A stretch of 64,000 nt of DNA from CADEFQ01 sp050185195 (GTDB taxonomy: Bacteria; Pseudomonadota; Gammaproteobacteria; Steroidobacterales; Steroidobacteraceae): the NCBI GenBank assembly GCA_050185195.1, contig JBFWZQ010000008.1, positions 62,001-126,000 of the forward strand, in the 5' to 3' direction. The notes below the pieces were generated by a model, which made no database searches, had not been told where the DNA came from, and saw nothing but the letters and a program-made list of their open reading frames with translations. The first letter of the stretch is position 1. Each line of letters opens with the position of its first letter. The position numbers and the translations under genes are program-made. Positions 41,599 through 50,241 of this stretch are shown here, in pieces.

Positions 41599-42380
41599 TG
41601 GAAAGGATGGAGCGCATTTACGGCCTGCACGCGGTAAGGGCGGTGCTCGCCCGCGACCCCGGCCGGGTCGTGCAGCTGTTCCTCGCCGATCAGCGGGGCG
41701 ACCGGCGTGTCGCCGACATCGAAGCGCTGGCGCGCACGGCGGGCGTCGCCACGCGGCGGGCCGATGCGCAGGCCCTGGCGAGGCTTGCGGGCGAGGGCGT
41801 CCACCAAGGTGTCGTGGCTGAGGTGAAGCCGCTGCGGCCCTGGACGGAAGACGACCTGCTCGAGGCGCTGCGGGACGCCGCTGCACCGCTCGTGCTCGTG
41901 CTCGACGGCGTGCAGGATCCGCACAACCTCGGCGCCTGCCTGCGTACGGCCGACGCGTGTGGCGCACTCGCAGTCGTTGTGCCGAAGGATCGCGCGGCCC
42001 AGGTGAATGCCACGGTACGCAAGGTGGCCGCCGGCGCGGCCGAGACCACCCCGGTGGTGGCCGTGACCAACCTGTCCCGCACGCTCAAGCTGCTGAAGGA
42101 AGCCGGGTTGTGGGTGGTCGGGGCAGCCGGCGAGGCCGACCGGTTGGCCTCGAGCGCGGACCTAGCCGGCCCCCTGGTGCTGGTGATGGGCGCAGAAGGC
42201 AGCGGATTGCGCGAACTTACCCGCAAGAATTGCGATTTTCTCGTCAGATTGCCGCAGGTCGGCGCCGTGGAGAGCCTGAACGTCTCCGTCGCCACCGGCA
42301 TGCTGCTCTACGAAGCCACGCGCCAACGCGTCGAAGCCAGCCAACGGTCTGGCCCGCAGCCGGTAGCCCGCCGCCCGTAG
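41598..42380 (+). CDS. rlmB: 23S rRNA 2'-O-methyltransferase RlmB (SpoU family)
   Basis: Methylates G2251 of 23S rRNA. The 260 residues have the substrate-binding N-domain (RIYGLHAVRAVLARDP) and a knotted SPOUT domain with the three family motifs: LDGVQDPHNLGACLRTADA, MGAEGSGLRELTRKNCD and LPQVGAVESLNVSVATG. Its start overlaps the rnr stop, the usual rnr-rlmB pairing. The last residues (SGPQPVARRP) come from heptad element C and almost repeat the QueG tail. Confidence 0.95.
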   Translation: MERMERIYGLHAVRAVLARDPGRVVQLFLADQRGDRRVADIEALARTAGVATRRADAQALARLAGEGVHQGVVAEVKPLRPWTEDDLLEALRDAAAPLVLVLDGVQDPHNLGACLRTADACGALAVVVPKDRAAQVNATVRKVAAGAAETTPVVAVTNLSRTLKLLKEAGLWVVGAAGEADRLASSADLAGPLVLVMGAEGSGLRELTRKNCDFLVRLPQVGAVESLNVSVATGMLLYEATRQRVEASQRSGPQPVARRP

Positions 42381-42393
42381 CGCATTGCCCGTT
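42348..42393. repeat. Heptad repeat element C
   Basis: TCTGGCCCGCAGCC, then GTAGCCC, GCCGCCC, GTAGCG and ATTGCCCG follow the reverse-complement heptad pattern. It covers the rlmB 3' end and supplies the TTGCCC that serves as -35 of the rpsF promoter. Confidence 0.65.
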
Positions 42394-42413
42394 CCCCGCC
42401 AATCCAGTATCCT
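42385..42413 (+). promoter_or_regulatory. Promoter of the rpsF-rpsR-rplI operon
   Basis: TTGCCC (42385-42390), exactly 17 nt, then TATCCT (42408-42413). Transcription would start near 42420, leaving a leader of about 57 nt with the hairpin at 42430-42457. Confidence 0.55.
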
Positions 42414-42429
42414 CGCGCGCCTTTTCCTT

Positions 42430-42457
42430 GCCACACCGCCGTGCCTCGGCGGGTGGC
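42430..42457 (+). promoter_or_regulatory. rpsF leader hairpin, candidate S6:S18 autoregulatory site
   Basis: GCCAC, bulged A, CCGCCG, loop TGCCT, CGGCGG, GTGGC: 11 base pairs with one bulge, directly before the Shine-Dalgarno. Known S6:S18 leader motifs carry a CCG presented by a stem, mimicking the 16S rRNA site. The position fits; the fold match is only by eye. Confidence 0.4.
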
Positions 42458-42476
42458 TAACCCACAAGGAGAGAAC

Positions 42477-42872
42477 ATGAGGCATTACGAGATCGTCTTC
42501 CTGGTCCATCCGGACCAGAGCGAGCAGGTTCCGGCCATGATCGAGCGCTACAAGGGCCTGATCACGGCGGGCGGCGGTGCAGTGCATCGCCTCGAGGACT
42601 GGGGCCGTCGCCAGCTCACGTTCCCCATCGCCAAGGTCCACAAGGCGCACTACGTCCTGATGAACATCGAGACCGACCAGAAAGTGCTGGCCGAGCTCAC
42701 CGGCGCGTTCCGATTCAGCGACGCGGTGCTGCGGCACCTCGTCGTCGTGATGGACGAAGCCGTGACCGAGCCTTCGCCGATGGCGAAGGCGGAAGAGGAA
42801 GAGGCGAACGGCGGCCGCCGCGATCGCGTCCGTGACGACGCGGACGACGACTCCGCGGGCGACAACGCCTGA
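42477..42872 (+). CDS. rpsF: 30S ribosomal protein S6
   Basis: 131 residues: MRHYEIVFLVHPDQSEQV, then the RNA/S18-contact region LEDWGRRQLTFPIAKVHKAHY, and an unusually acidic C-terminal tail (AEEEEANGG, DDADDDSAGD). Tails of Glu/Asp are the site of RimK glutamylation in some bacteria, but that is only a possibility here. Start fixed by AAGGAGAG before ATG 42477. It heads rpsF-rpsR-rplI. Confidence 0.97.
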   Translation: MRHYEIVFLVHPDQSEQVPAMIERYKGLITAGGGAVHRLEDWGRRQLTFPIAKVHKAHYVLMNIETDQKVLAELTGAFRFSDAVLRHLVVVMDEAVTEPSPMAKAEEEEANGGRRDRVRDDADDDSAGDNA

Positions 42873-42896
42873 GCCTGACCGCAAGAGGAACCACAC

Positions 42897-43136
42897 ATGC
42901 CAGCACCCCGCCAGAGCCGGTTCTCCCGGCGCAAGAAGTTCTGCCGCTTCACCGCGGAAGGCGTCAAGCAGATCGACTACAAGGATCTCGCGACGCTCAA
43001 GGGTTACATCACCGAAACCGGCAAGATCGTCCCGAGCCGCATCACCGGCACGAAGGCGTTCTACCAGCGACAGCTTTCCGTGGCCGTCAAGCGCGCGCGT
43101 TACCTCGCGCTGCTGCCGTACACGGACCAGCACTGA
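42897..43136 (+). CDS. rpsR: 30S ribosomal protein S18
   Basis: 79 residues, basic: RRKKFCRFTAEGVKQIDYKD, RITGTKAFYQRQLSVAVKRAR and LALLPYTDQH are the standard S18 blocks. It binds S6 on the 30S platform. The gene sits 24 nt after rpsF with AGAGGAA upstream of its ATG, and 8 nt before rplI. The priB sometimes found between rpsF and rpsR is absent. Confidence 0.97.
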   Translation: MPAPRQSRFSRRKKFCRFTAEGVKQIDYKDLATLKGYITETGKIVPSRITGTKAFYQRQLSVAVKRARYLALLPYTDQH

Positions 43137-43144
43137 GGCCCGCC

Positions 43145-43594
43145 ATGGATGTCATTCTCCTGCAGAAAGTGGCGAACCTCGGCACGATCGGCGATCGCGT
43201 CAAGGTGAAGAGCGGCTACGGCCGCAACTACCTCCTGCCGCACGGCAAGGCGACGCTCGCGACGCCCGCCAACGTGGCGAAATTCGAGGCGCGCCGCGCC
43301 GAACTCGAGAAAGTGGCGCGCGAACAGTTCGGCGATGCCGAGCTGCGCGCCAAGGCGTTCGGCGAGTTCAAGCTCACGATCACCGCCAAGGCCGGCTCCG
43401 AAGGCAAGCTCTTCGGCTCGATCGGCACGGCCGACATCGCCGAGGCGACCACCCGGGCCGGCCACAAACTGGCCCGCAGTGAAGTGCGGCTGCCGAACGG
43501 GGCACTGCGCGTCGTGGGCGATCACGTGGTGAACCTGCACCTGCACACCGACGTGAACGTGCCGCTCGCCATCCTGATCGTCGCCGAGGAGTAA
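43145..43594 (+). CDS. rplI: 50S ribosomal protein L9
   Basis: 149 residues in the classic two-domain form: N-terminal rRNA-binding domain (MDVILLQKVANLGTIGDRV, GYGRNYLLPHGKA), a long connecting helix, then the C-terminal domain ending LHTDVNVPLAILIVAEE. Last gene of the small ribosomal operon; dnaB follows after 41 nt, the usual order in Gammaproteobacteria. Confidence 0.97.
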   Translation: MDVILLQKVANLGTIGDRVKVKSGYGRNYLLPHGKATLATPANVAKFEARRAELEKVAREQFGDAELRAKAFGEFKLTITAKAGSEGKLFGSIGTADIAEATTRAGHKLARSEVRLPNGALRVVGDHVVNLHLHTDVNVPLAILIVAEE

Positions 43595-43635
43595 TTCCGC
43601 TGTCTTTTCGCCCGAGTCCATTGCCAGATAGTGCG

Positions 43636-45000
43636 ATGCCGGGCGAGCCGCGGACCCCACCGCATTCCGTCGAGGCGGAGCAATCCGTCCTCGGCGGCCT
43701 CATGCTCGACGCCGTCGCGTGGGACAGCGTCGGCGACGTGCTCACGGCCGAGGATTTCTACCGGCCGGACCACCGGCTGATCTTCGAAAGCATCGCGCTG
43801 CTCTCCGGGGAGGGCAAGGCGTGCGACGTCATCACGGTGTCCGAGCACCTCGAGAGGAGCGGTCGGCTCGAGGATGCGGGCGGGCTCGCCTACATCGGCA
43901 AGCTCGCGAGCGACACGCCGACCGCCGCGAACATCCGTGCCTATGCGGCGATCGTGCGCGAGCGCTCGCTGCTGCGCCGGCTCGCGAAGGCCGGCAACGA
44001 GATCACGGCCTCGGTTTTCCAGCAGCAGGGCGAGAGCGCGCGCGAACTCGTCGATCGCGCGGAGCAGGCCGTCTTCGAGATCGCCGAGCAGGGCGCGCGC
44101 GGTCGCGACGGCGCCCTCTCGGTGCGCTCGCTGCTGCCGGCGCTCATCGACCAGATCGACGAGTGGCACAACAACCCCGACGCACTGCGCGGCCTGCCCA
44201 CCGGGTTCACCGATTTCGACAAGAAGACCGGGGGCCTGCGGGGCGGCGACCTCGTGATCGTGGCCGGGCGCCCTTCGATGGGCAAGACGACGCTCGCGGT
44301 CAACATCGCCGAGTACGCGGCGGTCAATCCGAACATCAAGGCGTCCGTCGTGATCTTCTCGATGGAAATGCCGTCCGAACAGGTCATCACGCGCATGCTG
44401 TCGTCGATCGGCGGCGTGCCGCTGAATGCGATCCGCAGCGGCAAGGTGGCCGACGAGGACTGGGCGCGCATCACGGGCGCGACCAGCCAGTTGTCGGAAG
44501 CGAAGATTTTCGTCGACGAGACCCCCGGCCTCTCGCCCACCGAGCTGCGCGCCCGCGCACGCCGCGTGAAGCGCGAGCACGGCCTCGACCTGATCGTGGT
44601 CGACTACCTGCAGCTGATGCAGGTCGCGGGCACGAAGGAGAATCGCGCGACCGAGATCGCCGAGATCTCCCGCGGCCTGAAGGCGCTCGCGAAAGAGCTC
44701 AATTGCCCGGTGATCGCGCTTTCCCAGCTGAACCGCGGCGTCGAGCAGCGACAGGAAAAGAAGCCGGTGATGTCCGACCTGCGCGAATCGGGAGCGCTCG
44801 AGCAGGACGCCGACATGATCCTCCTCATCTATCGCGAGGAGGTCTACGATAAGAACACGACCAAGAAGGGCCTCGCGGAGGTCGAACTCGCCAAGCACAG
44901 GAACGGCGAGATCGGCACCGTGCTGCTGACATTCCAGGGCCCGTTCAGCCGTTTCGTCAATTACGCGCCGGACAGCTATGCCGAGGGCGTGCTGCGGTGA
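43636..45000 (+). CDS. dnaB: Replicative DNA helicase DnaB
   Basis: Hexameric 5'-3' helicase of the replication fork. The 454 residues from ATG 43636 include the N-terminal DnaG-interacting domain (PPHSVEAEQSVLGGLM), linker, and RecA-like domain with Walker A GRPSMGKTTLAVN, Walker B LIVVDYLQLM and ALSQLNRGVEQR. A TTG at 43621 is an in-frame alternative. No intein is present. Its stop overlaps the alr GTG by 4 nt (GTGA). Confidence 0.97.
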   Translation: MPGEPRTPPHSVEAEQSVLGGLMLDAVAWDSVGDVLTAEDFYRPDHRLIFESIALLSGEGKACDVITVSEHLERSGRLEDAGGLAYIGKLASDTPTAANIRAYAAIVRERSLLRRLAKAGNEITASVFQQQGESARELVDRAEQAVFEIAEQGARGRDGALSVRSLLPALIDQIDEWHNNPDALRGLPTGFTDFDKKTGGLRGGDLVIVAGRPSMGKTTLAVNIAEYAAVNPNIKASVVIFSMEMPSEQVITRMLSSIGGVPLNAIRSGKVADEDWARITGATSQLSEAKIFVDETPGLSPTELRARARRVKREHGLDLIVVDYLQLMQVAGTKENRATEIAEISRGLKALAKELNCPVIALSQLNRGVEQRQEKKPVMSDLRESGALEQDADMILLIYREEVYDKNTTKKGLAEVELAKHRNGEIGTVLLTFQGPFSRFVNYAPDSYAEGVLR

Positions 45001-46073
45001 GCCGGCTGATCCGCGCCCGCATCGACACCGCCGCCCTTCGCGCCAATTTCGCCCGCATCAGGACGGTAGCCGCGGGGCGCCGCGTCATCGCGGTGGTCAA
45101 GGCGAACGGCTACGGCCACGGGGCCGTCACCGTCGCGCGCGCGCTCGATGCGGCCGACGCCTTCGGCGTCGCGCGGCTGGAAGAGGGCATCGAGCTGCGG
45201 GCAGCGGGGGTCACGCACCCGATCCTCCTGCTCGAGGGCGTGGTCGACGCCGGGCAGTTGCAGGCCGCGGCCGATCATCGGCTCGACCTCGTCGTGCACG
45301 AACCCGGGCAGATCGGGTTGCTCGAGGCCTGGCGCGGGCCGCGGCAGTTTGCACTCTGGGCGAAGCTCGATACCGGCATGAACCGGCTGGGCTTTCGCGT
45401 CGAAGACTTTGCGGCGGCGCTCGCGCGCCTCGCCGCCCTCACGGTGCCTGCCTCCCGGCTGCGCGTGATGACCCATTTCGCCTGCGCGGATGAGCGCGAT
45501 TCGCCGGCCACGCGCGCGCAGCTCGCCCGTTTCACGGCCATGGCAGCGCCGCTCGGCCTCGAGACGAGCCTGTGCAACTCCGCCGGCATCTTCGGCTGGC
45601 CCGAAGCGCACGGCGACTGGGTGCGGCCCGGCCTGTCGCTGTACGGAGTGTCGCCGTTCGCGGGGGAAAGCGCCGCGTCGCTCGGTCTTGCGCCGGTGAT
45701 GACGCTGACCACCACGGTCATCGCCGTGCGCCGCGTGGCGCGCGGTGAAAGCGTCGGCTACGGCGAGCTGTGGCGCGCGGCGCGCGACAGCCGGGTGGCG
45801 ATCCTTGCCGCCGGCTACGCCGATGGCCTGCCGCGCGGGCTGCCAGGCGGCACGCCGGTGGTGATCCACGATCGCCGCGTGCCGCTCGTCGGCAGGGTGT
45901 CGATGGACATGATCGCGGTCGACGTCACCGACCTGCCGGGCGTCGAAGTCGGCGCGGCCGCCGAGCTGTGGGGGCCGGCGCTGGCTGCCGAGGAAGTGGC
46001 TGCCAGCGCCGGCACGCTTGCCTACGAGCTCCTGTGCGGCGTCGCGCCGCGCGTGGCGTACGTCACCACTTGA
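44997..46073 (+). CDS. alr: Alanine racemase
   Basis: PLP enzyme making D-alanine for peptidoglycan. The 358 residues have the PLP lysine in VVKANGYGHG (Lys35) and the C-terminal beta-domain with GRVSMDMIAVDVTDLP, LWG, and the catalytic tyrosine in SVGYGELWRA. Start GTG 44997 overlaps the dnaB stop; dnaB-alr adjacency is conserved. The 3' end overlaps the convergent aldehyde dehydrogenase gene by 11 nt. Confidence 0.96.
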   Translation: MSRLIRARIDTAALRANFARIRTVAAGRRVIAVVKANGYGHGAVTVARALDAADAFGVARLEEGIELRAAGVTHPILLLEGVVDAGQLQAAADHRLDLVVHEPGQIGLLEAWRGPRQFALWAKLDTGMNRLGFRVEDFAAALARLAALTVPASRLRVMTHFACADERDSPATRAQLARFTAMAAPLGLETSLCNSAGIFGWPEAHGDWVRPGLSLYGVSPFAGESAASLGLAPVMTLTTTVIAVRRVARGESVGYGELWRAARDSRVAILAAGYADGLPRGLPGGTPVVIHDRRVPLVGRVSMDMIAVDVTDLPGVEVGAAAELWGPALAAEEVAASAGTLAYELLCGVAPRVAYVTT

Positions 46074-47487
46074 CCATGACGTGGCGCACGCAGGTGTAGT
46101 CCTCGAGCGCGTAGGTCGAGAGGTCCTTGCCGTAGCCCGAGCGCTTGAGGCCGCCGTGCGGCATTTCGGACACGAGCATGAAATGGGTATTGACCCAGGT
46201 GCAGCCGTAGCGCAGGCGCGCGGCGACCTGCATCGCGCGTCCGGCGTCTTTCGTCCACACCGATGAGGCGAGGCCGTAGTCCGAATCGTTGGCCCACTCG
46301 ATGGCCTGTTCGGTGTCCTTGAAGCGCGTGATCGTGACGACGGGGCCGAAGACCTCCCTGCGCACGATCTCGTCCGTCTGCCGCGCCCCTGCAATCACGG
46401 TGGGTTCGTAGAAAAACCCGCCGCCGGCGCGTGCGTGGCCGCCGGTGGTCACTTCCATGTGTTTCTTGTCCTCGGCGCGCGTGACGAAGCCCGCGACCCG
46501 CGTGCGGTGCTTCGCGGTGATGAGCGGCCCCATCTCCACGCCGTCCTCGAGCTGCGTGCCGACCTTGATCGAGGCGACGGCGTGCGAAAGATCCGCCACG
46601 AGCTTCTCGTAGATGCGCCCACCGGCATAGAGGCGGCACGCCGCGGTGCAGTCCTGCCCCGCATTGTAGAAGCCGAACGTGCGCACGCCGGCGACGACCG
46701 CATCGAGATCGGCGTCGTCGAACACGATCACGGGTGCCTTGCCGCCGAGTTCCAGGTGCGTGCGGCGCGTGCCCCGGGCGGCGGCCGCGAGGATCTTCTC
46801 GCCCGTGGCGACGTCGCCCGTGAGCGAGATCATGGCGACCTGCGGATGCGCGACGAGCGGGGCGCCCACCGACGCGCCGCGCCCGCAGATCACGTTGAAC
46901 ACGCCCGGCGGGAAGAGGTCGGCCGCGAGCAGGGCGAGGCGCAGGCTCGACAGGGGCGTCTGCTCCGAAGGCTTCAATACGACGGTATTGCCCGCCGCGA
47001 GCGCCGGCGCGACTTTCCACGCCGCCATCAGCAGCGGATAGTTCCAGGGTGCGATCGAGGCGACGACGCCCACGGGGTCGCGGCGGATCATGCTGGTGAA
47101 TCCCGCGAGGTACTCGCCAGCGACCGCGCCATGCATCGTGCGGGCGGCGCCCGCAAAGAAACGGAATACGTCGGCGATCGCGGGGATCTCGTCCGCAAGC
47201 ACGGCGGCGTGGGGCTTGCCGCAGTTGCGCGACTCGATCGCCGCGAGTTCCGTGGCCGCGCCCTCGATGCGGTCGGCGAGCTTCAGCAGTGCCGCGGCGC
47301 GGTCCTTCGGCGGCGTGGCCGCCCAGGCCGGGAAGGCGGCGTCCGCGGACTTCACCGCCGCATCGATCTGTTCGGGCGAGGCCTCGTGCACGGTGGCGAG
47401 CACCTTGCCGCTCGCGGGATCGAGTACCGGCTCGTCCTTGCCCTTGCCGACGACCGACTTGCCCTTGATGAATAGTTTCGTGTCCAC
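46063..47487 (-). CDS. patD: Gamma-aminobutyraldehyde dehydrogenase (PatD/YdcW-like)
   Basis: 474 residues of the NAD-dependent aldehyde dehydrogenase family: PWNYPLLMAAWKVAPALAAGN, the catalytic Glu in LELGGKAP and the catalytic Cys in YNAGQDCTAACRLY, then EVFGPVVTI. The YNAGQDCTAACR form is typical of the 4-aminobutyraldehyde branch that turns putrescine-derived aldehyde into GABA. It is the last gene of a ydcSTUV-W-like operon, and that context backs the substrate assignment. Confidence 0.9.
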   Translation of the reverse strand: MDTKLFIKGKSVVGKGKDEPVLDPASGKVLATVHEASPEQIDAAVKSADAAFPAWAATPPKDRAAALLKLADRIEGAATELAAIESRNCGKPHAAVLADEIPAIADVFRFFAGAARTMHGAVAGEYLAGFTSMIRRDPVGVVASIAPWNYPLLMAAWKVAPALAAGNTVVLKPSEQTPLSSLRLALLAADLFPPGVFNVICGRGASVGAPLVAHPQVAMISLTGDVATGEKILAAAARGTRRTHLELGGKAPVIVFDDADLDAVVAGVRTFGFYNAGQDCTAACRLYAGGRIYEKLVADLSHAVASIKVGTQLEDGVEMGPLITAKHRTRVAGFVTRAEDKKHMEVTTGGHARAGGGFFYEPTVIAGARQTDEIVRREVFGPVVTITRFKDTEQAIEWANDSDYGLASSVWTKDAGRAMQVAARLRYGCTWVNTHFMLVSEMPHGGLKRSGYGKDLSTYALEDYTCVRHVMVKW

Positions 47488-47498
47488 GAGCGCCTCTC

Positions 47499-48305
47499 TC
47501 AGTCCCGCTCGGCGGCGGGGCGGGTCAGATGATAGGCCAGCAGGATCGGCACCAGCGTCACGGCGATCACGAGGACCGCGACGACATTGGTGATCGGCCG
47601 CTCGCGTGGCCGGAACAGTTCGTTGAAGAACCAGATCGGCAGGGTCTGCTGGTGGCCCGACGTGAAGATCGTGACGATGATCTCGTCGAACGACAGCGCG
47701 AAGGCGAGCATGCCGCCAGCGAGCAGCGCGGTTGCGACCTGCGGCAGCAGGATGCGGCGGAAGGTCTGCCAGGAGTCGGCCCCGAGGTCCATCGACGCCT
47801 CGATCCAGCTCTGCGGCAGGCGCCGCAGGCGCGCCACGACATTGTTGTACACGATCACGATGCAGAAGGTCGCGTGGCCGGCCACGATGGTCCAGAACGA
47901 GGGGTCGATGCCGGCGAGTTTCATCGCCGCGAGCAGCGCGATGCCGGTGACGATGCCGGGCAGCGCGATCGGCAGCACGAACAGCAGCGTGAGCGCGTTC
48001 TTCGCGCGGATCCGGCTGCGCGCGAGCGCAAAGGCCGCCAGGGTGCCGAGGAGCAGCGCGGCGAGCGTCGCGAGGCCCGCCACCCCGATCGACAGGCGCA
48101 TCGCCGCCCAGATATCGCTGCGTTCGAACGCGAGCGCGAACCAGCGCAGCGTGAGTCCCGGCGGCGGGAAGTCGTAGGTGCGGTCCTCGGTCGTGAACGC
48201 GTAGAGCACGATGATCGCCACCGGCGCGTGCAGGAAGGCGATGCCCGCCCAGGCGGCGATGCGCGCGCCCAGCGAAGGGGCCTCCCAGTCGCCCCTAGAG
48301 CGCAT
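47499..48305 (-). CDS. Polyamine-type ABC transporter permease (YdcV-like)
   Basis: 268 residues with six membrane helices and the EAA loop (WIEASMDLGADSWQTFRRILLP) that contacts the ATPase. It matches the PotC-type permease of spermidine/putrescine importers. It ends 11 nt before patD and overlaps the 3' end of the other permease gene by 11 nt. Confidence 0.9.
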   Translation of the reverse strand: MRSRGDWEAPSLGARIAAWAGIAFLHAPVAIIVLYAFTTEDRTYDFPPPGLTLRWFALAFERSDIWAAMRLSIGVAGLATLAALLLGTLAAFALARSRIRAKNALTLLFVLPIALPGIVTGIALLAAMKLAGIDPSFWTIVAGHATFCIVIVYNNVVARLRRLPQSWIEASMDLGADSWQTFRRILLPQVATALLAGGMLAFALSFDEIIVTIFTSGHQQTLPIWFFNELFRPRERPITNVVAVLVIAVTLVPILLAYHLTRPAAERD

Positions 48306-49236
48306 CGAAAGCCCCCACCCGGCGCGCCAGCGCGAGATAGATGCCGATCAGCACGATCGGCACGACCGAGAACGCCGCGGCGAGCGGGATGTTGCCGGCC
48401 GTGCCCTGCTGCTGGTAGACCATCATGCCGATGAAATAGCCCGGTGCGCCCACCACGCTCGGGATGATGTAGTCGCCGAGCGTGAGCGAGAACGTGAAGA
48501 TCGAGCCGGCCGCAACGCCCGGCATCGCGAGCGGCAGGGTCACGCGCCAGAACGTCTGCGACGGGTGGGCGCCGAGGTCGGCCGAGGCGGAGAGCAGGCT
48601 TGCCGGGACGCGCTCGAGCGCCGCTGCGATCGGCAAAATCATGTAAGGCAGCCACATGTAGACGAACACGATGAACATGCCGAGGTAGGACGAGGACAGC
48701 GAGGGGCCGCCGATGCCGGGCGCGCGCAGCAGCGCCTCGAGCACGCCGTCCAGGCCGAGCGCCGCCAGGCACCAGTTGAGGATGCCTTCCTTCGCGAGGA
48801 TCAGGCGCCACGCGTAGACCTTGACCAGGTAGCTGGTCCACATCGGCAGCATGACCGCGACATAGAAAAAGGCTTTCATGCGCCCGCGCGCGTGGCGGGC
48901 CATGTAGTTCGCGACCGGAAAGGCGATGACGGCAGCGGCGATCGTCACGGCGATCGCCATCTGCGTCGTGCGCAGCACGATGTCGAGGTTGGCCGGTTGC
49001 GTGAAAAGCTGCGCGTAGGTCTTGAGCGTGACGCGCGGGATGACCGTCGCGGTGAACTCATCGATCGCATAGAAGCTCTGCGCGAGCAGCGACAGCAACG
49101 AACCCAGGTAGACGGTGCCGAACCACAGCAGGGGTGGCACGAGCAGCAGGTAGACCGCGAGCGACTGGTGGCGATAGAAGAACGTGGAGGCCGCGCGCAG
49201 CGGCGGCGGTGCGGCGGCCACGGCGTGGGTGGCCAT
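48295..49236 (-). CDS. Polyamine-type ABC transporter permease (YdcU-like)
   Basis: 313 residues, PotB-type permease. A cytoplasmic N-terminus is followed by six helices, starting with SLAVYLLLVPPLLWFGTVYL. The EAA loop is ASADLGAHPSQTFWRVTLPL. With its YdcV partner it forms the membrane channel. It follows the ATPase gene by 1 nt on the same strand. Confidence 0.9.
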   Translation of the reverse strand: MATHAVAAAPPPLRAASTFFYRHQSLAVYLLLVPPLLWFGTVYLGSLLSLLAQSFYAIDEFTATVIPRVTLKTYAQLFTQPANLDIVLRTTQMAIAVTIAAAVIAFPVANYMARHARGRMKAFFYVAVMLPMWTSYLVKVYAWRLILAKEGILNWCLAALGLDGVLEALLRAPGIGGPSLSSSYLGMFIVFVYMWLPYMILPIAAALERVPASLLSASADLGAHPSQTFWRVTLPLAMPGVAAGSIFTFSLTLGDYIIPSVVGAPGYFIGMMVYQQQGTAGNIPLAAAFSVVPIVLIGIYLALARRVGAFDAL

Positions 49237-49237
49237 G

Positions 49238-50227
49238 TCAGTCCGCCGCGAGGGCGATCTGCCGGGCGCGCGGCCAGGTGAGCGCCACGCGCGCCCCCGG
49301 TTCGCTTGCGACGACGGTGGCGTCGCCCTCCGGCCGCGTCGCGGTGATCAGCTGGTCGTCGTCGGTGCGCACCTGCCAGCGTCGCACCGCGCCCTGGTAC
49401 TGCGTGTCGACGATCGTGCCTTCGACACGCACGGCGCCATCGGGCGGCGGGGCGCCCGGAGCCGACACATCGATGTGTTCCGCGCGCACCGCGTGCCGCC
49501 CGTCGATCACGTTGGCGCCACCCACGAAGCGCGCGACGAACGCGGTGCTCGGCCGATCGTAGATCGCCTGCGGGGAGTCGAGCTGCTCGATGCGCCCGCG
49601 GTTGAACACGACGACCCGGTCCGACATCGACAGCGCTTCGCCCTGGTCGTGGGTCACGTAGACGAAGGTGATGCCGAGGCGGCGTTGCAGGCCGCGCAGC
49701 TCGAGCTGCATCTCCTCGCGCAGTTTCAGGTCGAGCGCGCCGAGTGGTTCGTCGAGCAGCAGCACCTTCGGCTGGTTGACGAGCGCGCGCGCGAGCGCGA
49801 CGCGCTGCTTCTGCCCGCCCGACAACTGCGCGGGTCGCCGCGCACCGGCATCCGCGAGCTTCACGAGCGCGAGCATGGCCTCGCCACGCCGCCGGCATTC
49901 GGCCGCGGCGACGCGCCGCACCCGCAACCCGTAGGTGACATTGTCGAGCACCGACATGTGCGGAAAGAGCGCGTAGTCCTGGAACACCGTATTGACGTTG
50001 CGTTCGTACGGCGGTGTTGCGGACACATCGATGCCGCCCAGGCGCACTACACCGCGATCGGGCAGCTCGAAGCCCGCGACCAGGCGCAGGCAGGTCGTCT
50101 TGCCGGAGCCGGATGGACCCAGCATCGAGAAGAATTCGCCCGGCTCGATCGCGAAGCTGACGTCGTCGACCGCGACGATCGCGCCGTAGGCGCGGCGGAC
50201 GTCGCGGAACTCGATCGCCGCAGCCAT
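49238..50227 (-). CDS. Polyamine-type ABC transporter ATPase (YdcT/PotA-like)
   Basis: 329 residues from ATG 50227. Walker A is GPSGSGKTT (about 38-46), signature LSGGQKQRVALARAL, Walker B VLLLDEPLGALD, and the switch His is in VTHDQGEAL. The C-terminal TOBE domain (about 245-325) is typical of PotA-type subunits. The frame is open further upstream, into ydcS, without support. No purine-rich Shine-Dalgarno precedes it, so coupling to ydcS (14-nt gap) is likely. Confidence 0.93.
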   Translation of the reverse strand: MAAAIEFRDVRRAYGAIVAVDDVSFAIEPGEFFSMLGPSGSGKTTCLRLVAGFELPDRGVVRLGGIDVSATPPYERNVNTVFQDYALFPHMSVLDNVTYGLRVRRVAAAECRRRGEAMLALVKLADAGARRPAQLSGGQKQRVALARALVNQPKVLLLDEPLGALDLKLREEMQLELRGLQRRLGITFVYVTHDQGEALSMSDRVVVFNRGRIEQLDSPQAIYDRPSTAFVARFVGGANVIDGRHAVRAEHIDVSAPGAPPPDGAVRVEGTIVDTQYQGAVRRWQVRTDDDQLITATRPEGDATVVASEPGARVALTWPRARQIALAAD

Positions 50228-50241
50228 GGGAGGAGGGGGCG

